NCBI RefSeq assembly: GCF_022374895.2
Contig: NZ_CP092423.2
Span: forward strand, 2,170,001-2,234,000
Length of the DNA stretch: 64,000 nucleotides
Source: Mycobacterium lentiflavum
Lineage (GTDB): Bacteria > Actinomycetota > Actinomycetes > Mycobacteriales > Mycobacteriaceae
Direction: 5' to 3'
Below are positions 56,980 through 64,000 of the stretch, in pieces. Below the pieces are notes generated by a model. It searched no databases and was not told the origin of the DNA. It saw nothing but the letters and a program-made list of their open reading frames with translations. Position 1 is the first letter of the stretch. Each line of letters starts with the position of its first letter. The position numbers and the translations under genes were made by a program.

Positions 56980-57627
56980 ATGTCCTCGAATGACCGCCCT
57001 GGTGCTACGCGCCTGACGAGTCGTGGTGCGGCGACCAGAGCCCGCATCGTCGCCGCGGCGGCAGCACTCGTCCACAAACAGGGGGTTGCCGGAACGAGTC
57101 TGGACGACGTGATGGCGGCGACCGGCACCAGCAAGTCGCAGCTGTACCACTACTTCGCCAACAAGGACGACCTCATCCGCGAGGTGGTGAAAACCCAACT
57201 CGGCCAGGTCATTGCGGCCCAGCAGCCCAATCTGGGCGAGGTCTCTTCGTGGGAGGGCCTGCAACGGTGGTGTGAGCACGTCGTCGCCATGACCCGTGCG
57301 ACGCAAGGTGTGGGGGGTTGTCCGCTGGGCTCGCTAGTGGGCGAGCTCGCGGAGCGGTCCGATTCGGCGCGCGAAGAGCTTGCGCAGGCGTTCGCCGAGT
57401 GGCAGTCGTATCTATCCGCGGGCTTGGCGATCATGCGCGACAGCGGCGAACTCTCCGCGAACGCCGACCCCGCCGACCTCGCGTTGACCGTGATGAGTGC
57501 ACTGCAAGGCGGACTGCTGATGGCGCAGACCATGCGCAGCGCCCGACCTGTTGAACTCGCCGTGAACATGGCACTCGGGCACATCGCCGCCTACCGGCGC
57601 GGCCAGACGAAATTCAGCGAATCCTAG
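56980..57627 (+). CDS. TetR-family regulator
   Basis: A 215-residue TetR protein. The helix-turn-helix is at about residues 18-64 (RARIVAAAAALVHKQGVAGTS, then MAATGTSKSQLYHYFANKDDL). The C-terminal domain has the LmrA/YxaF-like block GGCPLGSLVGELAE. It is divergent from the peroxiredoxin operon, and an operator-like palindrome lies between them, so it probably represses both. A short hairpin follows its stop. The inducer is unknown. Confidence 0.85.
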   Translation: MSSNDRPGATRLTSRGAATRARIVAAAAALVHKQGVAGTSLDDVMAATGTSKSQLYHYFANKDDLIREVVKTQLGQVIAAQQPNLGEVSSWEGLQRWCEHVVAMTRATQGVGGCPLGSLVGELAERSDSAREELAQAFAEWQSYLSAGLAIMRDSGELSANADPADLALTVMSALQGGLLMAQTMRSARPVELAVNMALGHIAAYRRGQTKFSES

Positions 57628-57644
57628 AAGAGCTAGGCGCTCTT
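57628..57644 (+). terminator. short hairpin after the TetR gene
   Basis: AAGAGC-TAGGC-GCTCTT directly follows the TetR stop and is followed by ATTGT. A small stem with a partial T tract, plausible as a weak terminator. Confidence 0.5.
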
Positions 57645-57645
57645 A

Positions 57646-57661
57646 TTGTACGGTCGTACAA
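57646..57661. promoter_or_regulatory. orphan TetR-type operator TTGTACG-GT-CGTACAA
   Basis: A seven-base-arm palindrome of the form bound by many actinobacterial TetR proteins. No intact gene follows: the next 400 bases hold only a PPE fragment. It may be left over from a deleted gene, or it may serve the adjacent regulator. Confidence 0.5.
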
Positions 57662-57717
57662 GATTGCGCGGGACAGGCGTCGTCGCCGCGTTATAGGCCG
57701 CCGGTAAGGAGCCGTCC

Positions 57718-58008
57718 GTGGAACGTGTTGAGATGCAGAGCGGGACAACCGCTCCCAGGGTGAAATCGTTCCGCGATTTCTCCAGCGTTGTGGTCGAGTG
57801 TGCGGCTCTGGGCGCGTCGCCCGCGCTCGGGTCGTTATCGGTACCGCCAGCGTGGCCGAAGGCTAGCCCACGGCCCGACGACCCGCCGCCCGCCGCCGTG
57901 CAGGGCAAACCGCCGGGGCTCACCTACCAAGACGGGCTGATGGGTGTGATGACCGGGCGGGCCGTCCCGGCTCCTCAGCCCAAGGAGTTGTTGTCCGACG
58001 AGGCGTGA
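57718..58008 (+). pseudogene. C-terminal fragment of a PPE-SVP gene
   Basis: From about 57811 the frame encodes GASPALGSLSVPPAWPKAS, the SVP signature of PPE-SVP proteins, followed by a tail ending in DGLMGVMTGRAVP. The residues before it do not resemble the long helical part of a PPE protein, and the N-terminal PPE domain is absent. The fragment has its own GTG (57718) and stop but is best read as the relic of a lost PPE gene. The whole stretch 57662-58080 holds no other gene. Confidence 0.65.
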
Positions 58009-58080
58009 AGGCGGCGGCACTCCAAATCACTTGTGCCACATCAGTTTCAGTCTGACTTTGTCGGCGGGTAGTGCTACTAT

Positions 58081-58096
58081 TCGAACATGAGTTCGA
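58081..58096. promoter_or_regulatory. perfect LexA (SOS) box over the HNH gene start
   Basis: TCGAACATGAGTTCGA is an exact TCGAAC-N4-GTTCGA box. The ATG start of the 13E12-type gene (58087-58089) lies in its spacer, so LexA binding would cover the start codon. Confidence 0.85.
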
Positions 58097-59553
58097 GTGG
58101 CTGCGAAACGATCGACGAGGTCTTCGAACGGCGCTATCCATCCGCCACGCCCGACTCCGCGACCTTGGTGGATCGAATCCGCTCGTCCGCGCGACTGGAG
58201 AACCGGGCAGCGGCCGCCCAACTGGTGGCCATCGGGGATCTGTTCGGCTATCGGCTATCTCGTTGTTCGGACACCGAAGCGTGGGCGGTCGACACCATGG
58301 AGGCGGTGGCCGCCGAAGTGGCGGCGGCATTGCGGATCGGTCAGGGACTGGCGGCCAGCCGTCTGCGGTACGCCCGCGCAATGCGTGAGCGGCTGCCGAG
58401 GGTCGCGGAAGTCTTCGAGACCGGCGACATCGACTATCGGACGTTTCAGACCATCGTCTATCGCACCGATCTGCTGATCGACGACGAGGTACTGGCCAGA
58501 GTCGACGCGGAGCTGGCCGTCAAGGTGCCGCGTTGGCCATCGATGACCCAGGGTCGTCTCGCCGGACAGGTGGACAGCATCGTCATGCGGGCCGACGCGG
58601 ATGCCGTCCGGCGGCGTAAGGAACGCCAGTGCGGGCGCGAGATCTGGATCGGCGACATCGGGGACGGCATCTCGGAGATCCACGGTTCCTTACTGACTCC
58701 AGATGCGCGGGCTCTGGAAAAGCGGCTGAATGCGTTGTCCGGCACGGTGTGTGAGCATGATCCTCGAGGCCTCGACGAGCGCCGGGCGGACGCGCTGGGG
58801 GCGCTGGCTGTAGCGGCCGACCGGCTCGGCTGCCGGTGTGGCCGGCCGGACTGCGCGGCGGGCGACCGGCCGGCCGCATCGCCCGTCGTCATTCATGTGA
58901 TCGCCGAGCAGGCCACGATCGCGGGCACCGGTTCGGTGCCGGCCTCCCAGCTCGGAGCGGATGGCCTCATCGCACCGGAACTCGTTGCAGAACTGGCCAA
59001 GTCGGCCAAGATGGTGCCACTGATCCATCCCGCCGACGCGCCGCCGGAGCCCGGGTACGTGCCGTCCAGGGCGTTGCGGGATTTTGTGCGATGCCGGGAC
59101 CTGACGTGCCGCTGGCCCGGCTGCGACCGCCCGGCGATCGAGTGTGACCTTGACCATACGATCCCGTACGCCAGCGGGGGACCGACCCACGCGTCGAACC
59201 TCAAGTGCTACTGCCGCACGCATCACCTGGTCAAGACGTTCTGGGGATGGCGCGACGAGCAGCTGCCGGACGGGACATTGATCCTGACGTCGCCGGCCGG
59301 GCAAACCCACGTCACCACACCGGGCAGCGCGCTGCTCTTTCCGAGTCTATGCCTGGCGACGGGCGGTGCGCCGGCTCCCGAAGTCGATCTGCCGCAGGAT
59401 TATTGCGGCGAGCGGATCGCGATGATGCCCCTCCGACGTCGCACCCGCGCCCAGAACCGCGCCGCGCGGATCGCCGTCGAGCGTCGACGGAATCAAACAG
59501 CGCGTGTCGGCCCGGCACCTCCCGAGGCCGACGAAGAACCTCCACCATTCTGA
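58087..59553 (+). CDS. 13E12-repeat/DUF222 HNH endonuclease-like protein
   Basis: A 488-residue member of the 13E12 (DUF222) family that is repeated in mycobacterial genomes. The N-terminal helical DUF222 part covers about residues 20-300 ([44 protein letters not shown]). The C-terminal HNH domain has LTCRWPGC, ECDLDHTIPYASGG and CYCRTHHLVKTFWGW with metal Cys and catalytic His. The tail is basic. Some 13E12 genes of M. tuberculosis are LexA-regulated, and a perfect SOS box covers this start. It may cut or bind DNA, but no activity is established. No flanking repeat ends are visible. Confidence 0.85.
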   Translation: MSSSGCETIDEVFERRYPSATPDSATLVDRIRSSARLENRAAAAQLVAIGDLFGYRLSRCSDTEAWAVDTMEAVAAEVAAALRIGQGLAASRLRYARAMRERLPRVAEVFETGDIDYRTFQTIVYRTDLLIDDEVLARVDAELAVKVPRWPSMTQGRLAGQVDSIVMRADADAVRRRKERQCGREIWIGDIGDGISEIHGSLLTPDARALEKRLNALSGTVCEHDPRGLDERRADALGALAVAADRLGCRCGRPDCAAGDRPAASPVVIHVIAEQATIAGTGSVPASQLGADGLIAPELVAELAKSAKMVPLIHPADAPPEPGYVPSRALRDFVRCRDLTCRWPGCDRPAIECDLDHTIPYASGGPTHASNLKCYCRTHHLVKTFWGWRDEQLPDGTLILTSPAGQTHVTTPGSALLFPSLCLATGGAPAPEVDLPQDYCGERIAMMPLRRRTRAQNRAARIAVERRRNQTARVGPAPPEADEEPPPF

Positions 59554-59568
59554 TTGCCGATCAACGGT

Positions 59569-61749
59569 TTACGCGAGGGCGACGGCCAGACCGGACAGCG
59601 CCTGGGGCAACGGTTCTCGGTGCAGGACCCCGAGGCGTTGCGTGGCGCGGGTCAGGGCGACGTAGAGCTCGGACGCGCCGCGCGGGCCGTCCGCGAGGAT
59701 CCGTTGCGGGTCGACCACCAGCACGGCGTCGAACTCCAGTCCCTTGGTCTGCGACACCGGCACCGTGCCTGGCACACCGGGTGGACCGATCACGACGCTG
59801 GTGCCTTCGCGACCGTCTTCGTCGCGCACGAATTCTTGGATCGCGCTCGGCAATTCGTCGTCGGTGACTCGCCGGGACCACGGCCGCACGCCGCACGCGC
59901 GAACCGACTCCGGTGGCTGAATCCCCGGCGCGAACTCCTCGAGCAGCGCGGCGGCGACCGTCATGATCTCTTCCGGGGTGCGGTAGTTGACCGTCAGCGA
60001 CCGGTAATCCCACCGGTCCGGCACGTACGGCTGCAGCATCGCGTGCCACGATGTCGCGCCGGCTGCCGACCGGCGCTGGGCGAGGTCGCCGACCACGGTG
60101 AAGGACCGGCCCGGGCAGCGCCGCATCAACACCCGCCAGTCCATCTCGGACAGTTCCTGGGCCTCGTCGACGACGACATGGCGATAGGTCCAATCCCGAT
60201 CTGCCGCAGCACGTTCGGCGAGTTCACGCGTGTCGCGCTCGATGAACCGATCGGCCAGCGCCTCGGCATGGATCACATCGCGGGCCATCAGTTGGTCCTC
60301 GTCGTCCATCAGATCCTCGCGCGCGACCATCAGGTCCAGCACGCCGGCGGCGTATTCGGCCTCGTAATTGCGCTCGCGCTTGGCACTCGCCTCGGCGGCC
60401 TCGGCCGCCTTGTCGCGGCCCAACAGATCGACCAGCTCGTCGAGCAGCGGCACGTCCGAGACGGTCCAGGCCTCGCCGTCGACGCGCAACAGCGCCTGGG
60501 GAGCACCGACGGCATGCAGCCGCTCGGGGGAGAGGTACAGCGAAGCCAACAGCTCCCGCGGTGTCAGGATCGGCCAGAGCCGGTCGAGCGCCGCGGTGAA
60601 CTGTTCGTTGTCCGCGAGCTCGGCGAGCAGGTCGGAACGCAGTTGTTCCCACGCGCTGCGGTCCTCCCGGGTCAGCCAGCCGCGGCCGATCCGGGCGATC
60701 GCCCGCTCGGTCAGCGCCCAGGTGAGGATGTCGACGAACACCGCGCGGGCCTGGTTGTGCGGTTGTCCGCTACCGCGCGCCTCTTCGCGCGCCCACCCCG
60801 CGATCTCGGCGTCGATGCGCATCGTCACATCCGCCAGTTCGATCTCGAGCGGGCGCTCGGGCACCCGCTGTCGGTCGGCGATCGCGGCGGCCAGCACGTC
60901 GAGGATTTTCAGCGAGCCCTTGAACGCCGCACTCTCCGGGCTGTCCTCGGCGGTGACGTGCATCCCGGGCACCAGATCGCCCGGCGTCGTGAACACCACG
61001 CTGGACTCGCCCAGCGACGGCAGCACGCGATCGACGTGGCGCAAAAACGCCGAATTAGGGCCCACCACAAGCACTCCGTGGCGCTCGATGCGCTCGCGCT
61101 GGGTGTACAGCAGGTACGCGACGCGGTGCAGCGCCACCACCGTCTTCCCGGTGCCGGGGCCGCCCTCGATCACCAGGACGCCGGGGTGATCGAGCCGGAT
61201 GATCTCGTCCTGCTCGGCCTGAATGGTCGCCACGATGTCGCGCATGCCCTCGCCGCGCGGCGCGTTGATCGCCGCCAGCAAGGCCGCGTCCCCTTGCGCG
61301 TCCGCACCCGGCCGGCCGAACACCTCGTCGGTGAAGTCTTCGATGCGCCGCCCGCGGGTGTGGAACTGGCGGCGCCGGCGCATGCCCTCGGGGCTGGCTG
61401 CGGTCGCGACGTAGAAGGCGCGCGCGGCCGGCGCCCGCCAGTCGACCAACAGTGGTCGGTACTCGTTGTCGGCATCGAACAGGCCGATCCGCCCGATGTA
61501 GGAACGTTCGCCCGAGATGGCGTCCAGCCGCCCGAAGCACAGCCCGTAGTCCGCCACGTCGAGCCGTTTGACCTCCCTGGCCACCGCGCGTACCTCGGCA
61601 TCCCGGTCCGAAAGGCTTTCGCCGTCGCCCAGCAATGCCGCGCGGAAATTCTCCTTCGCCCGGGCACGCTCGGTATCGAGGCGCGCATAGAGCCCGGTCA
61701 CGTACCCCTGCTCGGACCGCAGTTCGCTTTCATACTCAGGATTCGACAA
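59569..61749 (-). CDS. helD: RNA polymerase recycling ATPase (HelD/HelR type)
   Basis: A 726-residue UvrD/Rep-like (superfamily 1) ATPase. The N-terminal coiled-coil (about 1-60, QGYVTGLYARLDTERARAKE) precedes FGRLDAISGERSYIGRIGLFD and VDWRAPAARAFYVATAA. Walker A is GGPGTGKT near residue 210, Walker B is VVVDEAQELSEMDW, and late helicase motifs (VNYRTPEEIM, ELYVALTRATQRLG) are intact. It closely resembles, from memory, M. smegmatis HelD, which pulls stalled RNA polymerase off DNA. HelR members also protect against rifamycins. The start is TTG at 61749, after GGAGGGG. Confidence 0.88.
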   Translation of the reverse strand: MSNPEYESELRSEQGYVTGLYARLDTERARAKENFRAALLGDGESLSDRDAEVRAVAREVKRLDVADYGLCFGRLDAISGERSYIGRIGLFDADNEYRPLLVDWRAPAARAFYVATAASPEGMRRRRQFHTRGRRIEDFTDEVFGRPGADAQGDAALLAAINAPRGEGMRDIVATIQAEQDEIIRLDHPGVLVIEGGPGTGKTVVALHRVAYLLYTQRERIERHGVLVVGPNSAFLRHVDRVLPSLGESSVVFTTPGDLVPGMHVTAEDSPESAAFKGSLKILDVLAAAIADRQRVPERPLEIELADVTMRIDAEIAGWAREEARGSGQPHNQARAVFVDILTWALTERAIARIGRGWLTREDRSAWEQLRSDLLAELADNEQFTAALDRLWPILTPRELLASLYLSPERLHAVGAPQALLRVDGEAWTVSDVPLLDELVDLLGRDKAAEAAEASAKRERNYEAEYAAGVLDLMVAREDLMDDEDQLMARDVIHAEALADRFIERDTRELAERAAADRDWTYRHVVVDEAQELSEMDWRVLMRRCPGRSFTVVGDLAQRRSAAGATSWHAMLQPYVPDRWDYRSLTVNYRTPEEIMTVAAALLEEFAPGIQPPESVRACGVRPWSRRVTDDELPSAIQEFVRDEDGREGTSVVIGPPGVPGTVPVSQTKGLEFDAVLVVDPQRILADGPRGASELYVALTRATQRLGVLHREPLPQALSGLAVALA

Positions 61750-61772
61750 GACCCCTCCGCCACTTCTGTTCT

Positions 61773-61790
61773 AGGAGCTAGAGGGCTCCT
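61773..61790. promoter_or_regulatory. inverted repeat upstream of helD
   Basis: AGGAGC-N6-GCTCCT is a perfect six-base-arm palindrome 24 bases upstream of the TTG. It could be an operator or part of a promoter. It is unlike the rifamycin-associated element I recall from other helR genes. Confidence 0.35.
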
Positions 61791-61811
61791 CAATCCAATA
61801 GTGCCCCTCGA

Positions 61812-62132
61812 TCAACTGCAAAAAGCCAGGGCCTCGTCGAGCAAGGTCGGCCAGAGCGCCGATTGAGTGGGCGCGATCGCGGCCCACTCCCGAAAGCGTC
61901 GCCCGGCTGGAGCGAAGGGTAAGCCCAACTCGGAAGTAATTAGTTCATCGACTCGCGCCGCGGCAACCTTGACCACCAAGCAGTCGGTTCGTGGGTCGAA
62001 CGATGCGAAGAAGAGACCGTTGACGCGCAGGCAAGGCAAGCCCATCATCGTCGAACGAGTCACCGAATCGATTTTCAAGAGGATGTCCGCGAGTTCCCAG
62101 AACCAGGCCTCGGGGGAGACCTGGCCGGTCAT
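61812..62132 (-). CDS. TfoX/YjbR-like small protein
   Basis: A 106-residue protein with the pattern SRSTMMGLPCLRVNGLFFASFDPRTDCLVVKV, similar to the TfoX N-terminal or MmcQ/YjbR fold, and FREWAAIAPTQSALWPTLLDEALAF at the end. Proteins like this are often encoded with SRPBCC and ArsR genes. The ATG at 62132 overlaps the upstream stop by four bases, and it is the last gene of a four-gene coupled operon. The function is unknown. Confidence 0.7.
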   Translation of the reverse strand: MTGQVSPEAWFWELADILLKIDSVTRSTMMGLPCLRVNGLFFASFDPRTDCLVVKVAAARVDELITSELGLPFAPAGRRFREWAAIAPTQSALWPTLLDEALAFCS

Positions 62133-62593
62133 GATCGCCGCTCCGCAAGCGTGGGCACGCGACGTTCTGCCCACGGGTCGGCGCCGACGTCCTCGCCCTC
62201 GGCGGTGCGTCGGATGCGGTCGAGGTAGTGCACCCAGCCGCCGCGGTGGGCATCGGCGGCGGGTTTGTCGAGTCCGCGATGAACCAGCGTGACCAAGGTG
62301 GAACCGTCCGGCTGGGGGGTCAGGTCGATCTCGACAGTGGTTGACCCGGGCGGTATTTCGACATCGGGGCGTTCCCATCCGTAGGTGAACACGATCCGAT
62401 TCGGCGTGATCTCTAGGTAGTGGCCAGAAACGGTGTCGCCGTTGGGATGTGTCCATCGCACGATCCCGCCGGGGACCGGCTCGAGCGTGGCTTGGGGCGC
62501 CATCCACTGAACGAATTGATCCGGATCGGTAAAGAGGTCGAACACTCGTTGCGCGCTGGCATGAACCACGAGTTGCTGGGTGGCCAGTTTCAT
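62129..62593 (-). CDS. AHSA1-type SRPBCC domain protein
   Basis: A 154-residue START-like protein of the activator-of-Hsp90-ATPase 1 type. It begins with the strand ATQQLVVHASAQRVFDLFTDPDQFVQWMAP; GYWER-like ITPNRIVFTYGWERPDVE and TLVTLVHRGL follow. These usually bind hydrophobic ligands or detoxify compounds and are commonly encoded beside ArsR regulators, as here. It overlaps both neighbours by four bases. Confidence 0.85.
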   Translation of the reverse strand: MKLATQQLVVHASAQRVFDLFTDPDQFVQWMAPQATLEPVPGGIVRWTHPNGDTVSGHYLEITPNRIVFTYGWERPDVEIPPGSTTVEIDLTPQPDGSTLVTLVHRGLDKPAADAHRGGWVHYLDRIRRTAEGEDVGADPWAERRVPTLAERRS

Positions 62594-62904
62594 GTCGGAT
62601 CTGATTCGGCGATCGTACGCAGCCGTTGCAGCGGAGCGGCCCAGAACTCATCGAGCATCGCCGCGATCTGGCCAACGCGACCAAGGTCGGCGCGATACAG
62701 CCGGCGGGTGGCCTCCACCCGGACCTCCACCAGGCCGGCCTCGCGCAGCAGCCTGAGATGTTGGCTGGCAGCCGATTTCGACAAGCCCGCGGCTTCGGCG
62801 AGAGCAGAAGCGGTGCGTTCCTGGTCCCAGACCAGCTGCAGCATGGCCCGCCGACCCGGGTGGGCCAGTGCCCTGATCGCGTCCTCAATGGCCGGTTGGC
62901 TCAT
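62590..62904 (-). CDS. ArsR-family regulator
   Basis: A 104-residue winged-helix repressor: IRALAHPGRRAMLQLVWDQE, then ALAEAAGLSKSAASQHLRLLREAGLVEVR and a hairpin wing. The wing reads VEATRRLYRADLG, as in ArsR proteins of AHSA1 operons. There is no Cys metal site, so the inducer is probably not a metal. It is the second gene of the operon (start 62904) with four-base overlaps on both sides. The two operators at 63457-63488 are its likely targets. Confidence 0.88.
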   Translation of the reverse strand: MSQPAIEDAIRALAHPGRRAMLQLVWDQERTASALAEAAGLSKSAASQHLRLLREAGLVEVRVEATRRLYRADLGRVGQIAAMLDEFWAAPLQRLRTIAESDPT

Positions 62905-63464
62905 GGGCGACGACCCATCGCGGCCAGGAGCCGATCCTGCGCCGACGCGTCGGCGCTGACTTCCACCTCCGGTCCGATGATGCCGGCTTCCCTTCCCCGC
63001 CTGGGCATCTCGGGTAAGAACATCGACGTGCAGGCCTGGACCAGACGTGGGTCGAGCCGCACGTCTTGATCGGTGGCGCGCGCCAGATCCCAGGTGTGGA
63101 TCAGCACATCCATGAACGTTCCGGCGACCGCCTGAGCGAGTGGCCAATCAAAGCCGAGCGGGGACACGCAGATTTGTTCCAGCACTCCCGGCTTCGTGAC
63201 AGCGGACAGCACTCGCTGCACGTCCCGGCGATAGTCGTCGGGCATCGCGTCCGTTACCACTGCGGGTTGCCGACCCGACGTCGCTGCCAGCAGATACTCT
63301 GCGCTCCCGACCAGATGGTCGATGAGCTGCTGCACGGTCCATTGCGAACACGGTGTGGGCCAATCGAGTTGATCCGACCGAACCGTCTCAACGACGGTGA
63401 TCGCTCGCTCGGTCGCCGTGCGATACAGCGTGACGGGATCGACCAGTACCTCTTTGTTTAGCAT
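62901..63464 (-). CDS. TIGR03086-type DinB-like metal-binding protein
   Basis: A 187-residue four-helix-bundle protein of the mycothiol-dependent maleylpyruvate isomerase/DinB group. The N-terminal motif CSQWTVQQLIDHLVGSAEYLL carries the first metal His, and TFMDVLIHTWDLARATDQD carries the second. It opens the four-gene operon. Its ATG (63464) lies inside the first of two TTTAGC-N4-GCTAAA palindromes. Some relatives transfer mycothiol or bind metal, but its substrate is unknown. Confidence 0.82.
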   Translation of the reverse strand: MLNKEVLVDPVTLYRTATERAITVVETVRSDQLDWPTPCSQWTVQQLIDHLVGSAEYLLAATSGRQPAVVTDAMPDDYRRDVQRVLSAVTKPGVLEQICVSPLGFDWPLAQAVAGTFMDVLIHTWDLARATDQDVRLDPRLVQACTSMFLPEMPRRGREAGIIGPEVEVSADASAQDRLLAAMGRRP

Positions 63465-63488
63465 TCGCTAAATTTAGCTATAGCTAAA
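63457..63488. promoter_or_regulatory. two abutting palindromic operators TTTAGC-N4-GCTAAA
   Basis: Two perfect 16-base palindromes with identical arms lie end to end: 63457-63472 (spacer ATTC) and 63473-63488 (spacer TATA). The first contains the start codon of the leading gene. The arrangement suits two ArsR dimers side by side and a fully autorepressed operon. Confidence 0.75.
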
Positions 63489-63523
63489 CAAACGGTCAAG
63501 GGTGTAGCCCGCTTGACATCGCA

Positions 63524-63539
63524 TCGAACAATTGTTCGA
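63524..63539. promoter_or_regulatory. perfect LexA (SOS) box before the radical SAM gene
   Basis: TCGAACAATTGTTCGA is fully palindromic and matches the mycobacterial SOS consensus exactly. It ends eight bases before the ATG at 63548. Confidence 0.88.
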
Positions 63540-63547
63540 ATAGCGTC

Positions 63548-64000
63548 ATGCGGTGGGCGGATCAGGCCGTAGCTGTCAACGGGCAACCGGTCGATGACGG
63601 AGCATTACCAGGCCTGCAGCGGATCGGCCTGGTCCGCAGCGTGCGCGCACCGCAGTTCGAGGGGATCACCTTTCACGAGGTGCTCTGCAAATCGGCGCTC
63701 AACAGAATTCCGGACGCGGCCGCACTGCCGTTTCGCTACACCGTCAACGGTTACCGCGGCTGCTCGCACGCCTGCCGCTATTGTTTCGCCCGCCCCACCC
63801 ACGAGTATCTGGACTTCGACTCCGGCACCGACTTTGACTCCCAGATTGTGGTCAAGACCAATGTCGCGGAGGTATTGCGCCGCGAGCTGCGCCGGCCGTC
63901 GTGGCGACGTGACGCGGTCGCGCTGGGCACCAACACCGATCCTTACCAGCGCGCAGAGGGCCGCTACGCGTTGATGCCCGGCATCATCGGCGCACTCGCC
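63548..64000 (+). CDS. radical SAM protein (Rv2578c/SplB-like), C-terminus beyond window
   Basis: The first 151 residues of a radical S-adenosylmethionine enzyme. The iron-sulfur motif Cys-x3-Cys-x2-Cys is at residues 72-79 (CSHACRYC), after NGYRG; this arrangement is typical of the spore-photoproduct-lyase-like group to which M. tuberculosis Rv2578c belongs. A later block (VALGTNTDPYQRAEGRYALMPG) supports this. The gene reads off the window edge. A perfect LexA box immediately upstream indicates DNA-damage induction. The reaction is unknown; DNA repair is a reasonable guess. Confidence 0.85.
   Translation, partial: MRWADQAVAVNGQPVDDGALPGLQRIGLVRSVRAPQFEGITFHEVLCKSALNRIPDAAALPFRYTVNGYRGCSHACRYCFARPTHEYLDFDSGTDFDSQIVVKTNVAEVLRRELRRPSWRRDAVALGTNTDPYQRAEGRYALMPGIIGALA

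Noticed and set aside
57633..57923. 96-codon minus-strand frame opposite the PPE relic
   Set aside because: The plus strand carries the PPE-SVP signature. The minus product has no similarity to anything and starts inside the relic.
59554..61866. 770-codon plus-strand frame opposite helD
   Set aside because: The minus strand encodes a complete ATPase with Walker and helicase motifs. The plus-strand product is a composition artefact.

Overview
The window is GC-rich chromosomal DNA from a Mycobacterium, most likely a slow-growing non-tuberculous species. The evidence is dense GC-ending codons, many GTG and some TTG starts, a PE/PPE pair, PIM-synthesis genes, an MmpL transporter, DosR-type and LexA-type operators, and a gene order that I recognise from memory as collinear (inverted) with the M. 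tuberculosis segment from about Rv2632c to Rv2578c. No rRNA, tRNA, CRISPR array, insertion sequence or phage was seen.

Layout. 1-8.2 kb: the end of a Tat-exported polysaccharide deacetylase gene, an EthR-like regulator, then a dormancy island. The island holds a DUF1876 protein, a dienelactone hydrolase, homologues of Rv2629 and Rv2627c, a wax-ester/triacylglycerol synthase and an SRPBCC protein. Five sites in it resemble the DosR consensus, and a flavodoxin remnant lies under one of them. 8.2-12.1 kb: small metabolic and hypothetical genes. 12.2-18.6 kb: thrS and the phosphatidylinositol-mannoside genes (HIT hydrolase, pgsA, acyltransferase, pimA, Nudix), mostly overlapping. 18.6-20.9 kb: a PPE-PE pair. 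21.1-24.8 kb: pdxS-tesB-pdxT and yebC. 24.8-28.4 kb: a five-gene minus-strand operon of DUF4178, DUF2617, DUF4247, DUF350 and a membrane-fused spermidine-synthase-like protein. 28.5-30.8 kb: ruvCAB behind a LexA box. 31-40 kb: two membrane proteins, then gabT-mmpL-car on the minus strand. 40-48.2 kb: yajC-secD-secF, a peptide-binding lipoprotein, apt and relA.

48.2-52.8 kb is the most unusual part. ppiB, which encodes a membrane-anchored extracytoplasmic cyclophilin, is followed by two genes encoding PknB-type kinases whose extracellular domain is a copy of that same cyclophilin. The two kinase cores are almost identical in DNA while their cyclophilin domains have diverged at catalytic positions. 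These look like receptor kinases that borrowed a prolyl isomerase as sensor.

52.9-64 kb: a glyoxalase-II-like hydrolase, hisS, an old-yellow-enzyme oxidoreductase, a peroxiredoxin with a divergent TetR regulator, a decayed PPE stretch with an orphan operator, a 13E12-type HNH protein with a perfect LexA box over its start codon, a HelD/HelR-type RNA polymerase recycling ATPase, and a four-gene ArsR operon with two abutting operators. The window ends inside a radical SAM (Rv2578c-like) gene with another perfect LexA box.

Two regulatory themes stand out: hypoxia/dormancy (DosR-like sites, 1.7-7.5 kb) and DNA damage (three LexA boxes, at ruvC, the 13E12 gene and the radical SAM gene). All functions are inferred from reading the sequence and recalling families; no database search was run.
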